Shown here piece after piece: positions 16,722 through 24,884 of a stretch of 64,000 nucleotides of DNA (position 1 is its first letter; every line of letters begins with the position of its first letter). The stretch comes from Nocardia yamanashiensis NBRC 100130 (lineage in GTDB: Bacteria; Actinomycetota; Actinomycetes; Mycobacteriales; Mycobacteriaceae), in contig NZ_BDCD01000043.1 in NCBI RefSeq assembly GCF_001613325.1, positions 1 to 64,000 on the forward strand, in the 5' to 3' direction. The notes under the pieces are model-generated. The model was given only the letters and a program-made list of their open reading frames with translations, searched no databases and was not told the origin of the DNA. The position numbers were made by a program, and so were the translations under genes.

Positions 16722-17828
16722 ATGGCCAACGACAAGGTGACACTGTGGCAGCCGCCTGACGCGCCCATCCTGAATTCCTTTGTCAGGCATTCCGAGACAG
16801 TGCTCAACCTGCTTCTCGATAATCTCGGAAAGGGCTCGGCGGCCAACATCACCAGTGCGAGCCTCAGCGGGCTGGGCGAAAATCAGATCGGCTCCGGCGA
16901 GATGCAAGATAAATATCATGTCGAGCAAGCGCAGATCGAAGAACATCGAAAAAATCTCAGCGCGATAGACGTCGAGATCGCCGAACTGGCGTCGAAATCC
17001 ACCCAGATCGCCGGCGACGCCTACAAGGAAGTGAAGGCCCTGGCAGGCAACATCGACGGCTACCTGCGCGGGATAGAACCGAAGCCGAGCGTGCAGGCAC
17101 AAATCCGCGCCGGGAACACAATCCTTGGTATGACGCATGCCGCAGGGGAGAAATTCTCACAGGCCCAGCAACAACTTCAAACACATGCCGATTCGATGGC
17201 CGGCACGCAAGGTGGCCATACTGCGTCGCAAACCGGCTATCCCGCGTCCTCAGGGATGTCCCCGTATCTGGGCAACCAGGCGGGGCAGCGCAGTCTGGTG
17301 GGGCAGCGCGATGCCGGCGCACGGGATGGTTCAAGCAGGGCGCGGGACTCCATGCGTGGGGGAGAGGCGAGATCGGCCGCAGCGCAGCCGATCTCGGCTG
17401 GAAGGCGCGCGCGAGTCGACGAGATCTACCGATACCTCATCACACACTATGGATTCACTCCCGCTCAAGCCGCCGGAATTCTTGGGAACATGCAGGTCGA
17501 ATCAGGATTCGACACCGGCGCATACAACCCGAATGAAGGCGCGATCGGGTTGTGCCAGTGGGAGGGCGGGCGCCGCCACATGCTCGAGCAGTTCGCCGCG
17601 GCGCAGGGAAAGCCTGTGACTGATTGGCAGGTTCAGGTTGATTACATGATGAGCGAGCTTCAAGGTAGCGAGTCGGCAGCATACGCGCGTCTCAAAGCAA
17701 CGGAGACTGCCGGCGCAGCCGCCAGCGCGTTCGATCAGTACTACGAACGCAGCTCGGGTGAAGCTCGCGGTCAACGCATCGCGAATGCGAACAGCGTCGC
17801 GGCGGCTATGACCGCCAGTTCCGTATAA
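16722..17828 (+). CDS. Helical-domain protein with C-terminal phage-tail-lysozyme domain
   Basis: A 368-residue protein in three parts. Residues 1-165 are predicted helical and polar, like ESX-associated (WXG/DUF4226-style) domains. Residues 165-225 are a Gly/Ser/Gln-rich linker. Residues 230-360 form a phage tail lysozyme type domain, with RYLITHYGFTPAQAAGILGN, MQVESGFDTGAYNPNEGAIG carrying the presumed catalytic Glu, and LCQWEGGRR. Such domains cleave peptidoglycan. There is no signal peptide, so export, if it occurs, would go through a type VII pathway (inference). ATG 16722 is chosen because GGAAGG precedes it by 6 bases. Two motif B palindromes lie upstream and a strong bidirectional terminator follows. 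Confidence 0.7.
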   Translation: MANDKVTLWQPPDAPILNSFVRHSETVLNLLLDNLGKGSAANITSASLSGLGENQIGSGEMQDKYHVEQAQIEEHRKNLSAIDVEIAELASKSTQIAGDAYKEVKALAGNIDGYLRGIEPKPSVQAQIRAGNTILGMTHAAGEKFSQAQQQLQTHADSMAGTQGGHTASQTGYPASSGMSPYLGNQAGQRSLVGQRDAGARDGSSRARDSMRGGEARSAAAQPISAGRRARVDEIYRYLITHYGFTPAQAAGILGNMQVESGFDTGAYNPNEGAIGLCQWEGGRRHMLEQFAAAQGKPVTDWQVQVDYMMSELQGSESAAYARLKATETAGAAASAFDQYYERSSGEARGQRIANANSVAAAMTASSV

Positions 17829-17842
17829 CAGCCACCCACCAG

Positions 17843-17885
17843 CTTCGCGGAAACGTCGAGAATACGTATCGACGTTTCCGCGAAG
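17843..17885. terminator. Bidirectional terminator
   Basis: Perfect 17-bp stem (CTTCGCGGAAACGTCGA and its complement, 9-nt loop) between the convergent tail-lysozyme and FG-GAP repeat genes. Confidence 0.85.
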
Positions 17886-17892
17886 GGCAGGG

Positions 17893-19056
17893 TCATGCTG
17901 AATAATCGAAAGCGGAGCCGAAGGTGCCGTCGCCATTGCCGTAGCGCAATGTGACCTGGCCGGACATGGTATTGCCGACCACGAAATCGAGCTTTCCATC
18001 GCGGTTGAAGTCGGCCAGGATCGGCGTCGACAGGGGGACCAGCCCGCCGGAAGGATAGCTGTGTGGAGCGGACGCGAAAACCCCTGGGGCGGTTCCGCGC
18101 AGCACGTTGACGGTCGCGGTGCCACCGTTGGCGACCACCAGATCCAGCAGCCCGTCACCGTCGAGATCGGCGACATCGAAACACTGAGGGAGCAGCCCGC
18201 CGGTGCTGTATTCGATGGGTGCGCCGAAGGTGCCGTCTCCGTTGTTGAACAGGGTGGAAACCGTGCTGGTGACCAGGTTCGAGAACAAGATGTCGGGTTT
18301 GCCGTCGGCATTGAGGTCACGGGCCATGCCGTACCACGCCGTCACCGCACCCTTGCTGAAAGTGGTTGGCGCGGCGAATGTTCCGTCACCGTGTCCGCGG
18401 TAGATCTGGATGGTGCTGTTGACGTAGTTCCCGCGTAGCAGATCCAGATTGCCGTCCCCGTCGAAATCGGCGGCGTCGGCCGAACCCGAACCCAGCCCCA
18501 GCTCGGTCGAGATCATCGTCGCGGGCGCGAAGGTGCCGTCGCCGTTGCCGAGCAGGATCGACCACGACGGGGCTTGGTTGGAGGTGGCCAGATCCAGATT
18601 TCCATCGTGGTTGTAGTCGCCGGTTACCACGGCTCCGGGAGCCAGGTCGGTCGCGTAACCGACTGCGGGCGCGAAGGTTCCGTCCCCATGGCCCTCGAGG
18701 ATGGAGACGTCGTGTGAGGAGAAATTGGTGACGGCCATATCGAATTCACCGTCGTGGTCGAAATCGGCGATCGCGACATAGTCGGCTTGGGCCCCGGTGG
18801 CGTAGCGCACCGCGGGCCGGAAGCCGCCGGGCGCTCCGAGCAGCACCGAGACTCCCGCGCCGAGTACGAAATCGCTGAACACGACGTCCGGATAGCCATT
18901 GTGATCGAGGTCGGCGACCGCCGGAACGGCCGGCCCGATCAGATTTGGGAAGGTATCGGCCGCGGCCGGGGGAGCGGCGAAGACCGAGCCCGCCAGGGCG
19001 GTACCGGCCGATACGACGGCGGCGAGGCTTTGTGAAATCAAGGTGGAGCGTGACAC
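17893..19056 (-). CDS. Secreted FG-GAP/VCBS-repeat protein
   Basis: A 387-residue exported protein: signal peptide (LAAVVSAGTALAGSVFAAPPAAA), then about seven repeats of roughly 48 residues with the pattern DxDxDGxxDLVV ... VLxGxGDGTFxxP. These are FG-GAP/VCBS repeats that fold into a beta-propeller with calcium-binding DxDxDG loops. The repeats nearly fill the mature protein, with no added catalytic domain. The GTG start has GGGAG 6 bases upstream. Likely a cell-surface or extracellular binding protein; the ligand is unknown. It lies 116 bp downstream of the epoxide hydrolase on the same strand, probably with its own promoter. Confidence 0.85.
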   Translation of the reverse strand: MSRSTLISQSLAAVVSAGTALAGSVFAAPPAAADTFPNLIGPAVPAVADLDHNGYPDVVFSDFVLGAGVSVLLGAPGGFRPAVRYATGAQADYVAIADFDHDGEFDMAVTNFSSHDVSILEGHGDGTFAPAVGYATDLAPGAVVTGDYNHDGNLDLATSNQAPSWSILLGNGDGTFAPATMISTELGLGSGSADAADFDGDGNLDLLRGNYVNSTIQIYRGHGDGTFAAPTTFSKGAVTAWYGMARDLNADGKPDILFSNLVTSTVSTLFNNGDGTFGAPIEYSTGGLLPQCFDVADLDGDGLLDLVVANGGTATVNVLRGTAPGVFASAPHSYPSGGLVPLSTPILADFNRDGKLDFVVGNTMSGQVTLRYGNGDGTFGSAFDYSA

Positions 19057-19172
19057 TGTTTCTCCCTGAGTGTCCTGACATGACAGGACTCGCGTTGTCC
19101 CCTATCGGGGAGTGAATTGGAAGAGATGAACGGCGTTGTCGCGCAGCGGATCTCTGCGTGTCCGCCCGAGCC

Positions 19173-20324
19173 TCAGATCACTCTGGCGAAGAAGCCGCGG
19201 ATATCGTCGAGCAGCAGATCGGGTGCCTCGTGCGCCGACCAGTGGCCGCCGACCTTGTATTCGTTCCACTGCGCGATGTTCTTGTGGTCGCGCTCGGCGA
19301 ACTTGCGCGGCGGTTTGAAGTCGAACCCGAAGGACGCCAACCCGATCGGCACGGTGGTCGGCTCCGGAGGCGGCACCGACTTCTTGTTCTCGAAATAGAA
19401 TCGCCCGGCCGGCGCCGAGGTATTGGTGAACCAGTAGATCGACACATTGGTCAGAATCTCGTCCGGGGTCAGCGCGTCGGTGAGCAATTGCCCGCTCCAG
19501 GCCAGCTGTCCGGCCGGGGAATCCGACAGCGCGTGCCCGAGGGTCTGCGGCTGCGCGCTCTGAGTGACGTCGTGAATGGCGTGCTCGAGGAATTTCTGCC
19601 CGAACCGCACCAGGTTCAGCTCCGCTTCGGTGAGCCCGATCAGCTCGTCCGGATCCCCTTTGGCGAAGGAGAAGATCTGGGTGACATGAACACCGATCAC
19701 CCGGTCCGGCGCGATCCGCCCCATTTCGGGCGCCACAATCGCGCCCCCGTCGTTGCCGTGCACGCCGTAGCGGTCATAGCCGAGCCGATCCATCAACTCG
19801 TTGAAGGCCGTGGCCATCCGAACCGGATGCCAGCCGGCTTCCCTGGTGGGTCCGGAGAACGCGTATCCCGGGTACGACGGGATCACCACGTGAAACGCGT
19901 CGGCGGGATCACCGCCGTGTGCGCGCGGGTCGGTGAGTTCGCCTACCAGGCCGAGGAATTCGGTGAACGAACTGGGCCAGCCGTGCGCGAGCAGCAACGG
20001 CGTCGCGTCGGGTTCCGGGGAACGCACGTGGACGAAATGAATACGCTGCCCGTCGATCTGGGTGGTGAACTGGGGAAAGGTATTCAACCGCTGCTCCTGG
20101 GCCCGCCAATCGAACCCGTCACGCCAGTATTCGAGCAACGGACGCACATATGACAGCGGCACCCCGTATTCCCAGCCAGGCCGCACCGGTATGCCGACAT
20201 TCACCTTGCCCGCGACCTCGGCGACCGGCAGCTCGCTGACAAGCCTGGTACGGGCCAGACGATGGTTCAGATCGTCCAGCTCGTCCTGCGGTATGTCGAT
20301 ACGAAAGGGGGTGATCTTGGACAA
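19173..20324 (-). CDS. Epoxide hydrolase, alpha/beta-hydrolase fold with EHN domain
   Basis: Hydrolyses epoxides to diols through a covalent ester intermediate. The 383-residue protein has the N-terminal EHN region (residues 5-110, PFRIDIPQDELDDLNHRLARTRL and WEYGVPLSYVRPLLEYWRDGFDWR). The hydrolase core follows: oxyanion loop HGWP at 114-117, nucleophile elbow HGNDGG with Asp192, and a C-terminal GGHWSAHEAP that carries the catalytic histidine. The microsomal-type EHN architecture and length are normal for actinobacterial and fungal soluble members. No signal peptide. A 405-bp divergent promoter region holding motif A and motif B separates it from the secreted protein at 20730. Confidence 0.9.
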   Translation of the reverse strand: MSKITPFRIDIPQDELDDLNHRLARTRLVSELPVAEVAGKVNVGIPVRPGWEYGVPLSYVRPLLEYWRDGFDWRAQEQRLNTFPQFTTQIDGQRIHFVHVRSPEPDATPLLLAHGWPSSFTEFLGLVGELTDPRAHGGDPADAFHVVIPSYPGYAFSGPTREAGWHPVRMATAFNELMDRLGYDRYGVHGNDGGAIVAPEMGRIAPDRVIGVHVTQIFSFAKGDPDELIGLTEAELNLVRFGQKFLEHAIHDVTQSAQPQTLGHALSDSPAGQLAWSGQLLTDALTPDEILTNVSIYWFTNTSAPAGRFYFENKKSVPPPEPTTVPIGLASFGFDFKPPRKFAERDHKNIAQWNEYKVGGHWSAHEAPDLLLDDIRGFFARVI

Positions 20325-20567
20325 GGCGATTCCTTCGGTTCATCCCAAGCTTGCTCCGCAAGCCTGCGCGAGCACGCGCCCGGGAACAACGCCGAAAAGG
20401 TCATGCCTCCGATCACTTTTGGTGATTGATCCGCGGTGTGGGGGAGCTGAGGTCCGCGCGCGGCGGATCCGGATAACCAAGTGAGGCGTGGTACCACCGG
20501 CGTCGGGTCCAACCGGTGGCACCACCAGCCCATCATGGCTCCGAACTTTCCGAGCCCGCGAATAGCA

Positions 20568-20583
20568 TTCCCATCGCTGGGAA
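20568..20583. promoter_or_regulatory. Palindromic motif B, perfect copy
   Basis: TTCCCA-TCGC-TGGGAA, 147 bp before the secreted-protein start at 20730. Confidence 0.6.
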
Positions 20584-20635
20584 TTGGAGCCGCACCTGCC
20601 GAACTTCCCACACCTGGCAGGTGCCCTCCAGTCAA

Positions 20636-20657
20636 CGTGCCGTTACTTGTCGGTACA
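20636..20657. promoter_or_regulatory. Palindromic motif A, copy 4
   Basis: Half-sites CGTGCCGTT and GTCGGTACA with a 4-bp centre, 73 bp before the secreted-protein start. A further half-site-like TGTCGTTAAAA follows 10 bp on. Confidence 0.55.
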
Positions 20658-20729
20658 TTCAGTGTCGTTAAAAGCGTCTCGCCCGGATCGGCCCAGGCGC
20701 GGAACGACCTACGGTGAATGGAGCCGTCG

Positions 20730-21269
20730 ATGACCACAACCACCTCTCGCACCCATGCCCGCACTCACGGCCATCGAACTCGCCGACACCGCCGTACGGC
20801 GGCCGCCTTGATGACCGTCGCAGCCGCATTCGGCCTGGTCACAACGGTTGTTCCCGCCACCGCCCAGGCAAGTGCACCGATGTGTTTGTGGGCTGGCACC
20901 GGCTATGAACCCGGCGACACCGTCTACGCGGGGGGTTGGGCCTTCAACTGCGGGACCGAACACTTCGGCGCACCGTCATGGACGCGAACGGGGCAGACCT
21001 CACGCCGCAGTACGGTCCATAGTCCAGGCGCGGTGCAGAACCCGAGGGGCCTGTTCAGCCCGGGCGCCCGGCAGCCCGGCAGTTCCTACAACGACTATTG
21101 CGTGGGCAGCCAGCTCATCGACGGCAGCGAGGACGTCTACGAGGTCTCCACCAGCGGCTACTGGCGAGCGGCCGGCCCGATCTCGCGGTGGGTATTCGAC
21201 GGCATGTCGGTGCAGCACGGCCCCACCTGGCGGTCGTCGAGCCTGTGTATCGACGGCGTGTTGTCGTAA
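20730..21269 (+). CDS. Secreted protein with four cysteines, unknown function
   Basis: A 179-residue exported protein. The basic N-terminus (TSRTHARTHGHRTRRHRR) precedes a hydrophobic core (ALMTVAAAFGLVTTVVPATAQA), so cleavage after AQA is likely. The mature part of about 130 residues has four cysteines (PMCLW, AFNCG, DYCVG, SLCID), probably two disulfides, and is rich in Gly, Ser and Trp. ATG 20730 is chosen because GGAG lies 6 bases upstream; ATG 20718 is in frame. No family recognised. Motifs A and B precede it and a perfect hairpin terminator follows at once. Confidence 0.7.
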   Translation: MTTTTSRTHARTHGHRTRRHRRTAAALMTVAAAFGLVTTVVPATAQASAPMCLWAGTGYEPGDTVYAGGWAFNCGTEHFGAPSWTRTGQTSRRSTVHSPGAVQNPRGLFSPGARQPGSSYNDYCVGSQLIDGSEDVYEVSTSGYWRAAGPISRWVFDGMSVQHGPTWRSSSLCIDGVLS

Positions 21270-21270
21270 A

Positions 21271-21310
21271 ACGAAGTGGTGCCGGGGCTTTCGCCCCGGC
21301 ACCACTTCGT
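21271..21310 (+). terminator. Strong terminator
   Basis: Perfect 18-bp stem with a 4-nt loop (TTTC), beginning one base after the stop of the secreted-protein gene. It may also serve the convergent gene that ends at 21328. Confidence 0.85.
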
Positions 21311-21327
21311 TCGGTTCCGCGAGATGT

Positions 21328-21786
21328 TCAGTTGTCGCAGTGGGTCGCGCGCGCGGAGCAGGTTGCGTCCCTGCTCTCGGTCGTCGCGGCGTCGGAAGCC
21401 CCATCGCCGACCGGCTGCTTGTCTTCCCCTCGCCGGCTCTCGTCCGTAACGGGCAGATGAGCCTCGAATGCCGGCCCGGAACGTTCCCGATTGGGATCGG
21501 GCTTCATTCCGCTCTCGATACGGCCCGACGGTCCGAAACCACTCCGGCCGGTACCCGATCCGGTCCCCTCGGCGCGCGCATCGCGGCCGCTCCGGCCGGT
21601 GCTACCGCCACTCCCGTGGTCACCCGTGTGGTCTCCGCCGCGGCCGTGCGAACCCCCTCCAGGAGCCGCGTGCAGGATTGTCGGACCGGCTGCGGCCGAG
21701 GCGATGTCGATCGCGGATGCGCCGAGAAGAGTGCAGGTGAGCAAGGCTGCGGTGCCGAGCCTGCGCAAAATGGTGGATGAGTGCAT
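21328..21786 (-). CDS. Secreted Gly/Ser-rich protein, unknown function
   Basis: A 152-residue exported protein from ATG 21786, where GAGGAA lies 7 bases upstream; longer in-frame starts would put extra residues before the signal peptide. Signal peptide LGTAALLTCTLLGASAIDIASA is followed by a low-complexity region rich in Gly, Ser, His, Arg and Asp, with two cysteines near the C-terminus (DATCS, THCDN). The composition suggests an unstructured surface protein. Motif A copy 5 lies 53 bp upstream, so it may be co-regulated with the convergent secreted protein at 20730. Confidence 0.6.
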   Translation of the reverse strand: MHSSTILRRLGTAALLTCTLLGASAIDIASAAAGPTILHAAPGGGSHGRGGDHTGDHGSGGSTGRSGRDARAEGTGSGTGRSGFGPSGRIESGMKPDPNRERSGPAFEAHLPVTDESRRGEDKQPVGDGASDAATTESRDATCSARATHCDN

Positions 21787-21838
21787 CGGTGTGTTCCTCA
21801 CACGCTGGCGGTAGTGGACCGGTACGCGCCGGGCATTA

Positions 21839-21860
21839 TGTGCCGTCAAGCAGCGGTACA
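21839..21860. promoter_or_regulatory. Palindromic motif A, copy 5
   Basis: Half-sites TGTGCCGTC and AGCGGTACA with a 4-bp centre, 53 bp upstream of the Gly/Ser-rich secreted protein. Confidence 0.6.
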
Positions 21861-22476
21861 TTAATCAGTGTTCCATCCTTGTTCAGATGTTCTGTTCCCG
21901 GCGATGAGAAGGTCGACCTGACTGGCGTCTCGATCGGATTCGCCCGGCCGGCGGCCGCGCTGACCGCCGGCCGCGAAGTCTTGCGCGCGCAGTCTTTCCC
22001 GACTGGCAGGGGGCGAGTCTCAGGCGTCGAGTGGAGCGCGGTGCACGCGTCACCGGAGGCGGCAAAGCACGGCATGAGCGTGCAGATCAAGAGCCTAGAA
22101 GGCGGAAAGAGAGCGCAAACGCGAAATGCCGCTTTCGGACTCTGCTCGACGGCATGGATTTCGAGAGTCCGAAAGCGGCTGTTCGCGACCGGCAAGGAAC
22201 AGGCGAGAATGCGCTAGATCTCGATAACTGACCGTGAGTGAGAATCCGAGGGGGAAAGGTTCCACGGCAGTGTTCGATGCATTGGTCGTGTCCCGGGGAG
22301 GCGCTGGAGAGGCCGACCTCCGCGGGTGAATTCGACTCTACTCGAACGTGAAGCACCCTCCTTCTCATCCTTGGGAAGGATCTTGGGGCGTGCTGGAACG
22401 ACATAACCGTTCATCCCTGGCTCGGGGATCTCGCTCCAGATCGTCTCAGGAGTGGTGAACGCCTGTTTGAGCGAGG
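21861..22476. other. Gene-poor block
   Basis: About 615 bp without a supported gene. Composition is less GC-rich than the neighbours, and short frames on both strands lack ribosome sites. It holds the long inverted repeat at 22129-22178. A decayed gene or mobile-element remnant is possible but not shown. Confidence 0.45.
22129..22178. repeat. Perfect 15-bp inverted repeat
   Basis: Arms CCGCTTTCGGACTCT (22129-22143) and the exact complement (22164-22178) flank a 20-bp spacer. The spacing is too wide for a tight terminator. It could be a protein-binding site, a cruciform or the edge of a small element. Confidence 0.6.
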
Positions 22477-23616
22477 GTGGTGCGCGGTGTAGCTTCCGGC
22501 GGTGGCTCAGGCGACGGATTTCGCTCTAGGGATCGGGTTGAAGGTGAGGTCTTCTTGATCGGGCGGGATGTCGCGCTGACCTGTATCCGATTCACCCAGC
22601 GGTTGACACATGGAATCGCGAGCGGAGCACGGGCTGCCGCCGGGCCCGGCACCGGGTCGTTCGCTACCGCGTCAAAGGATGCGGCCGAAAGATTCCGGAA
22701 GGTCGACAAGAGCTTTCACCTCGATTCAGTAGTGGCCCGCGACCCGGCGCACTCGTCGCCACCGGACATCACGCTGGGTAAGCAGTTGTCCAGCGAGACC
22801 GCAGGAGGTGATCCTCGGCGACCGTTCCGTGTGGTCACATGGAACATTGCCGGTGGTCGTCGATCCCTGTCGACGGGTGCGTTCGACTACAGCGAAGTGG
22901 ATTTGCCGTACTTCGCCGAGAAATTGCGACGCCTCAACCCCGACGTCATCAACGTGCAGGAGTCCGAGATCGGTCCGGATGGCTCCACGGCTCGGACGCT
23001 GGCTGAGTTGCTCGGCTATTCACACGTCTACGAGACCAAGATGTGCCCATCACATATCAGTGAAGGTAAGGACTTAGGCCTGGCCGTGCTGAGCCGATTG
23101 CCGATCGAAGGCGCACAAGCGCAACGGTTGCCGACCACCCGGCTCGACCTCAAGGTTCGTGGCGTATCCGTAGAACCATACGACCGATACGCACAGCGGG
23201 TGAACGTCGCCGGAATCAATGTGGTGAATCTACATCCGACGCCGCTGGGGTTCTTCGGGCACAGCTATGAGGAAGGCGCCGGCGCAGAGCACGCCAGAGA
23301 GATCGGTACGGCTGTACGCGGGATGGTCGAAGGCCCTGCGGTGGTCGCGGCCGATCTGAATACCGATCGCCCGGGGCTGGTGTACGGGAGCACATTCGAG
23401 GATCTCGGCATGAGTGCGGCACTGGAGCCCGACGCCAGAACCGTTCCAGGCTGGGACGGCGCGCCGGACCAAATTTACTCCTCACGAGATTTCCAGACCG
23501 TGAACCAAGGAGTAGAGACCACCGATACCGACCACCACCTGGTCTGGGCAGATCTCGAGGTCAGCGACCCGCAAGCGCTCGATACCCTCGCCGCGGCCCG
23601 CGAGGCGATCGCGTAG
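22477..23616 (+). CDS. Endonuclease/exonuclease/phosphatase (EEP) family hydrolase
   Basis: The C-terminal ~260 residues form an EEP-fold phosphodiesterase/phosphatase domain: VVTWNIAGG (metal-binding Asn, about residue 123), INVQESEI (metal Glu), VVAADLNTDRPG (catalytic Asp/Asn) and DTDHHLVWADLEV (catalytic Asp-His). This family includes DNases, sphingomyelinases and inositol phosphatases; the substrate cannot be assigned. The first ~115 residues have no recognised domain or signal peptide and their codon use is less biased, so the GTG start at 22477 is uncertain and the true start may be downstream (for example TTG 22555 after GAAGGTGAGG). No neighbouring gene appears to be in an operon with it. 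Confidence 0.75.
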   Translation: MVRGVASGGGSGDGFRSRDRVEGEVFLIGRDVALTCIRFTQRLTHGIASGARAAAGPGTGSFATASKDAAERFRKVDKSFHLDSVVARDPAHSSPPDITLGKQLSSETAGGDPRRPFRVVTWNIAGGRRSLSTGAFDYSEVDLPYFAEKLRRLNPDVINVQESEIGPDGSTARTLAELLGYSHVYETKMCPSHISEGKDLGLAVLSRLPIEGAQAQRLPTTRLDLKVRGVSVEPYDRYAQRVNVAGINVVNLHPTPLGFFGHSYEEGAGAEHAREIGTAVRGMVEGPAVVAADLNTDRPGLVYGSTFEDLGMSAALEPDARTVPGWDGAPDQIYSSRDFQTVNQGVETTDTDHHLVWADLEVSDPQALDTLAAAREAIA

Positions 23617-23693
23617 CGGACGCGCGACCGAAACCTGTGATGTCTTCTTGCTCTTGGGAATAGCGGCCTGCCCGACCGACGCAAACTGTTGCG

Positions 23694-23972
23694 GTGACCT
23701 CTACTGCACCGATCTCGGTGGCGCATTTCTTCGGCGCCGTCGATGGGGAATCCGCGCGTCGGATGGCGAACTCCCTGAGCGCGTTCGGTCTGACGGAAAT
23801 AACCGTCTCGATGGATCTGTACGGCGACTGGTACGTTCGAGCGATCGACGAAGGACCCTACGCGGAAAGCGAATTGGACTTCCGGGCGATACTGGCGGTC
23901 GGCCGGGCCGCCAAAGCGGTGGCGCGGCATTTCGGAGGTCGACATCAAGGCGAGATCCGATACAGCAGGTGA
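23694..23972 (+). CDS. Small conserved-looking protein, unknown function
   Basis: A 92-residue soluble frame with balanced alpha/beta character (GAVDGESARRMANSL ... ITVSMDLYGDWYVRAID ... RAILAVGRAAKAVARHFGG) and strong codon bias. It ends 38 bases before the AraC-type gene start on the same strand. The GTG start has no good ribosome site; ATG 23763 is an alternative. A degenerate motif B (TTCTTG-CTCT-TGGGAA, 23645-23660) lies just upstream. No family recognised. Confidence 0.5.
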   Translation: MTSTAPISVAHFFGAVDGESARRMANSLSAFGLTEITVSMDLYGDWYVRAIDEGPYAESELDFRAILAVGRAAKAVARHFGGRHQGEIRYSR

Positions 23973-24009
23973 GCATGCCCGGCTGTGGACGGCCCCGGCG
24001 AGTCCGCAG

Positions 24010-24753
24010 GTGGATCTGCTGGCAGCCCGATTCGAATCCTTCGCCTTCGATCGGCACAGCCACGAACAGCTCTCGGTCGGGGTGATAGAACAGGGCGCCG
24101 AGGGCCTGCATCTGGCCGGCGGCACGGTGGTGATCCCGGCCGGGCAGTTGGTGATCATCAATCCGGGGCAGGTGCACACGGGGTTTGCTGCGGCCGAATC
24201 CGGTTGGCGATATCGGATGTTCTATTTCGACACCGCGCTGGTCGAGGAACTGGGCGGCGGGGACGTGTGGTTTCCCGAGACAGCTGTGCGGGATGACGCG
24301 TTGTTCACGGCGTTGCGCGCGGTTCACCGGGAACAAGAGCAAACCGGGGATCCTCTCACTGCGGAATCACTGCTGCTCAATGGCTTGGGTACGGTGCTGC
24401 GGCGGCATGGCCGCACCGGACGAGTTTCCCTATCCGCCACCCAGCCCCGTGCGGGCCTGGACTCGGCGCGCGCACTCCTGCACGATCGCTGGAACGAGAC
24501 GGTCACTGTAGCGGAACTCAGTGCGGCGTCAGGTATTCCACGCAGCAGGCTGATCTCCGCGTTCAAAGCGGCGTACGGACTGCCACCGCACGCGTACCTG
24601 TTGCGCCTGCGGGCCAATCGGGCCCGCCGACTGTTGCTGGCTGGTGGGCAGCCCGCCGAAGTAGCGGTGGCGACAGGGTTCGCCGATCAGGCGCATCTCA
24701 CTCGAATATGCAAGCGCTACTTCGGAATAACGCCCGGCGCCATCCGGCGCTGA
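24010..24753 (+). CDS. AraC-family transcriptional regulator
   Basis: A 247-residue regulator with an N-terminal cupin sensor (residues 1-100: FDRHSHEQLSVGVIEQG, HLAGGTVVIPAGQLVIINPGQVHTG) and a C-terminal pair of AraC helix-turn-helices (residues ~155-247: VTVAELSAASGIPRSRLISAFKAAYG, then PAEVAVATGFADQAHLTRICKRYFGITPG). This is the AraC_binding + HTH_18 class, usually an activator responding to a small molecule. Its reading frame is open upstream and about a dozen further plausible residues (EHARLWTAPASPQ) are encoded before the GTG, so the start is uncertain. The MFS transporter 130 bp downstream is a plausible target. Confidence 0.88.
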   Translation: MDLLAARFESFAFDRHSHEQLSVGVIEQGAEGLHLAGGTVVIPAGQLVIINPGQVHTGFAAAESGWRYRMFYFDTALVEELGGGDVWFPETAVRDDALFTALRAVHREQEQTGDPLTAESLLLNGLGTVLRRHGRTGRVSLSATQPRAGLDSARALLHDRWNETVTVAELSAASGIPRSRLISAFKAAYGLPPHAYLLRLRANRARRLLLAGGQPAEVAVATGFADQAHLTRICKRYFGITPGAIRR

Positions 24754-24759
24754 CCGCAA

Positions 24760-24775
24760 CTCCCAGCGCTGGGGA
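24760..24775. promoter_or_regulatory. Palindromic motif B, variant copy
   Basis: CTCCCA-GCGC-TGGGGA, symmetric but with changed outer bases, 110 bp before the MFS transporter start. Confidence 0.45.
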
Positions 24776-24884
24776 CGCCATAGTGTGATCTGTGCGGCAG
24801 GGGATCGGAGCCGCGCATGACGGGATCACCGGCTCCGAACCGGCCTGCGCGCTCGAGGCCTGCAGGGTGGATTCAGGAGTTGTG

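Larger units (their letters stand above)
20325..20729. other. Divergent promoter region carrying both palindrome families
   Basis: No gene supported. It contains motif B at 20568 and motif A at 20636, the only place where both lie within 100 bp. They are nearer to the rightward secreted-protein gene than to the epoxide hydrolase. Confidence 0.5.

Noticed and set aside
22214..22414. Reverse-strand 66-codon frame in the gene-poor block
   Set aside because: Weak start, atypical composition and no visible domain; not distinguishable from chance.
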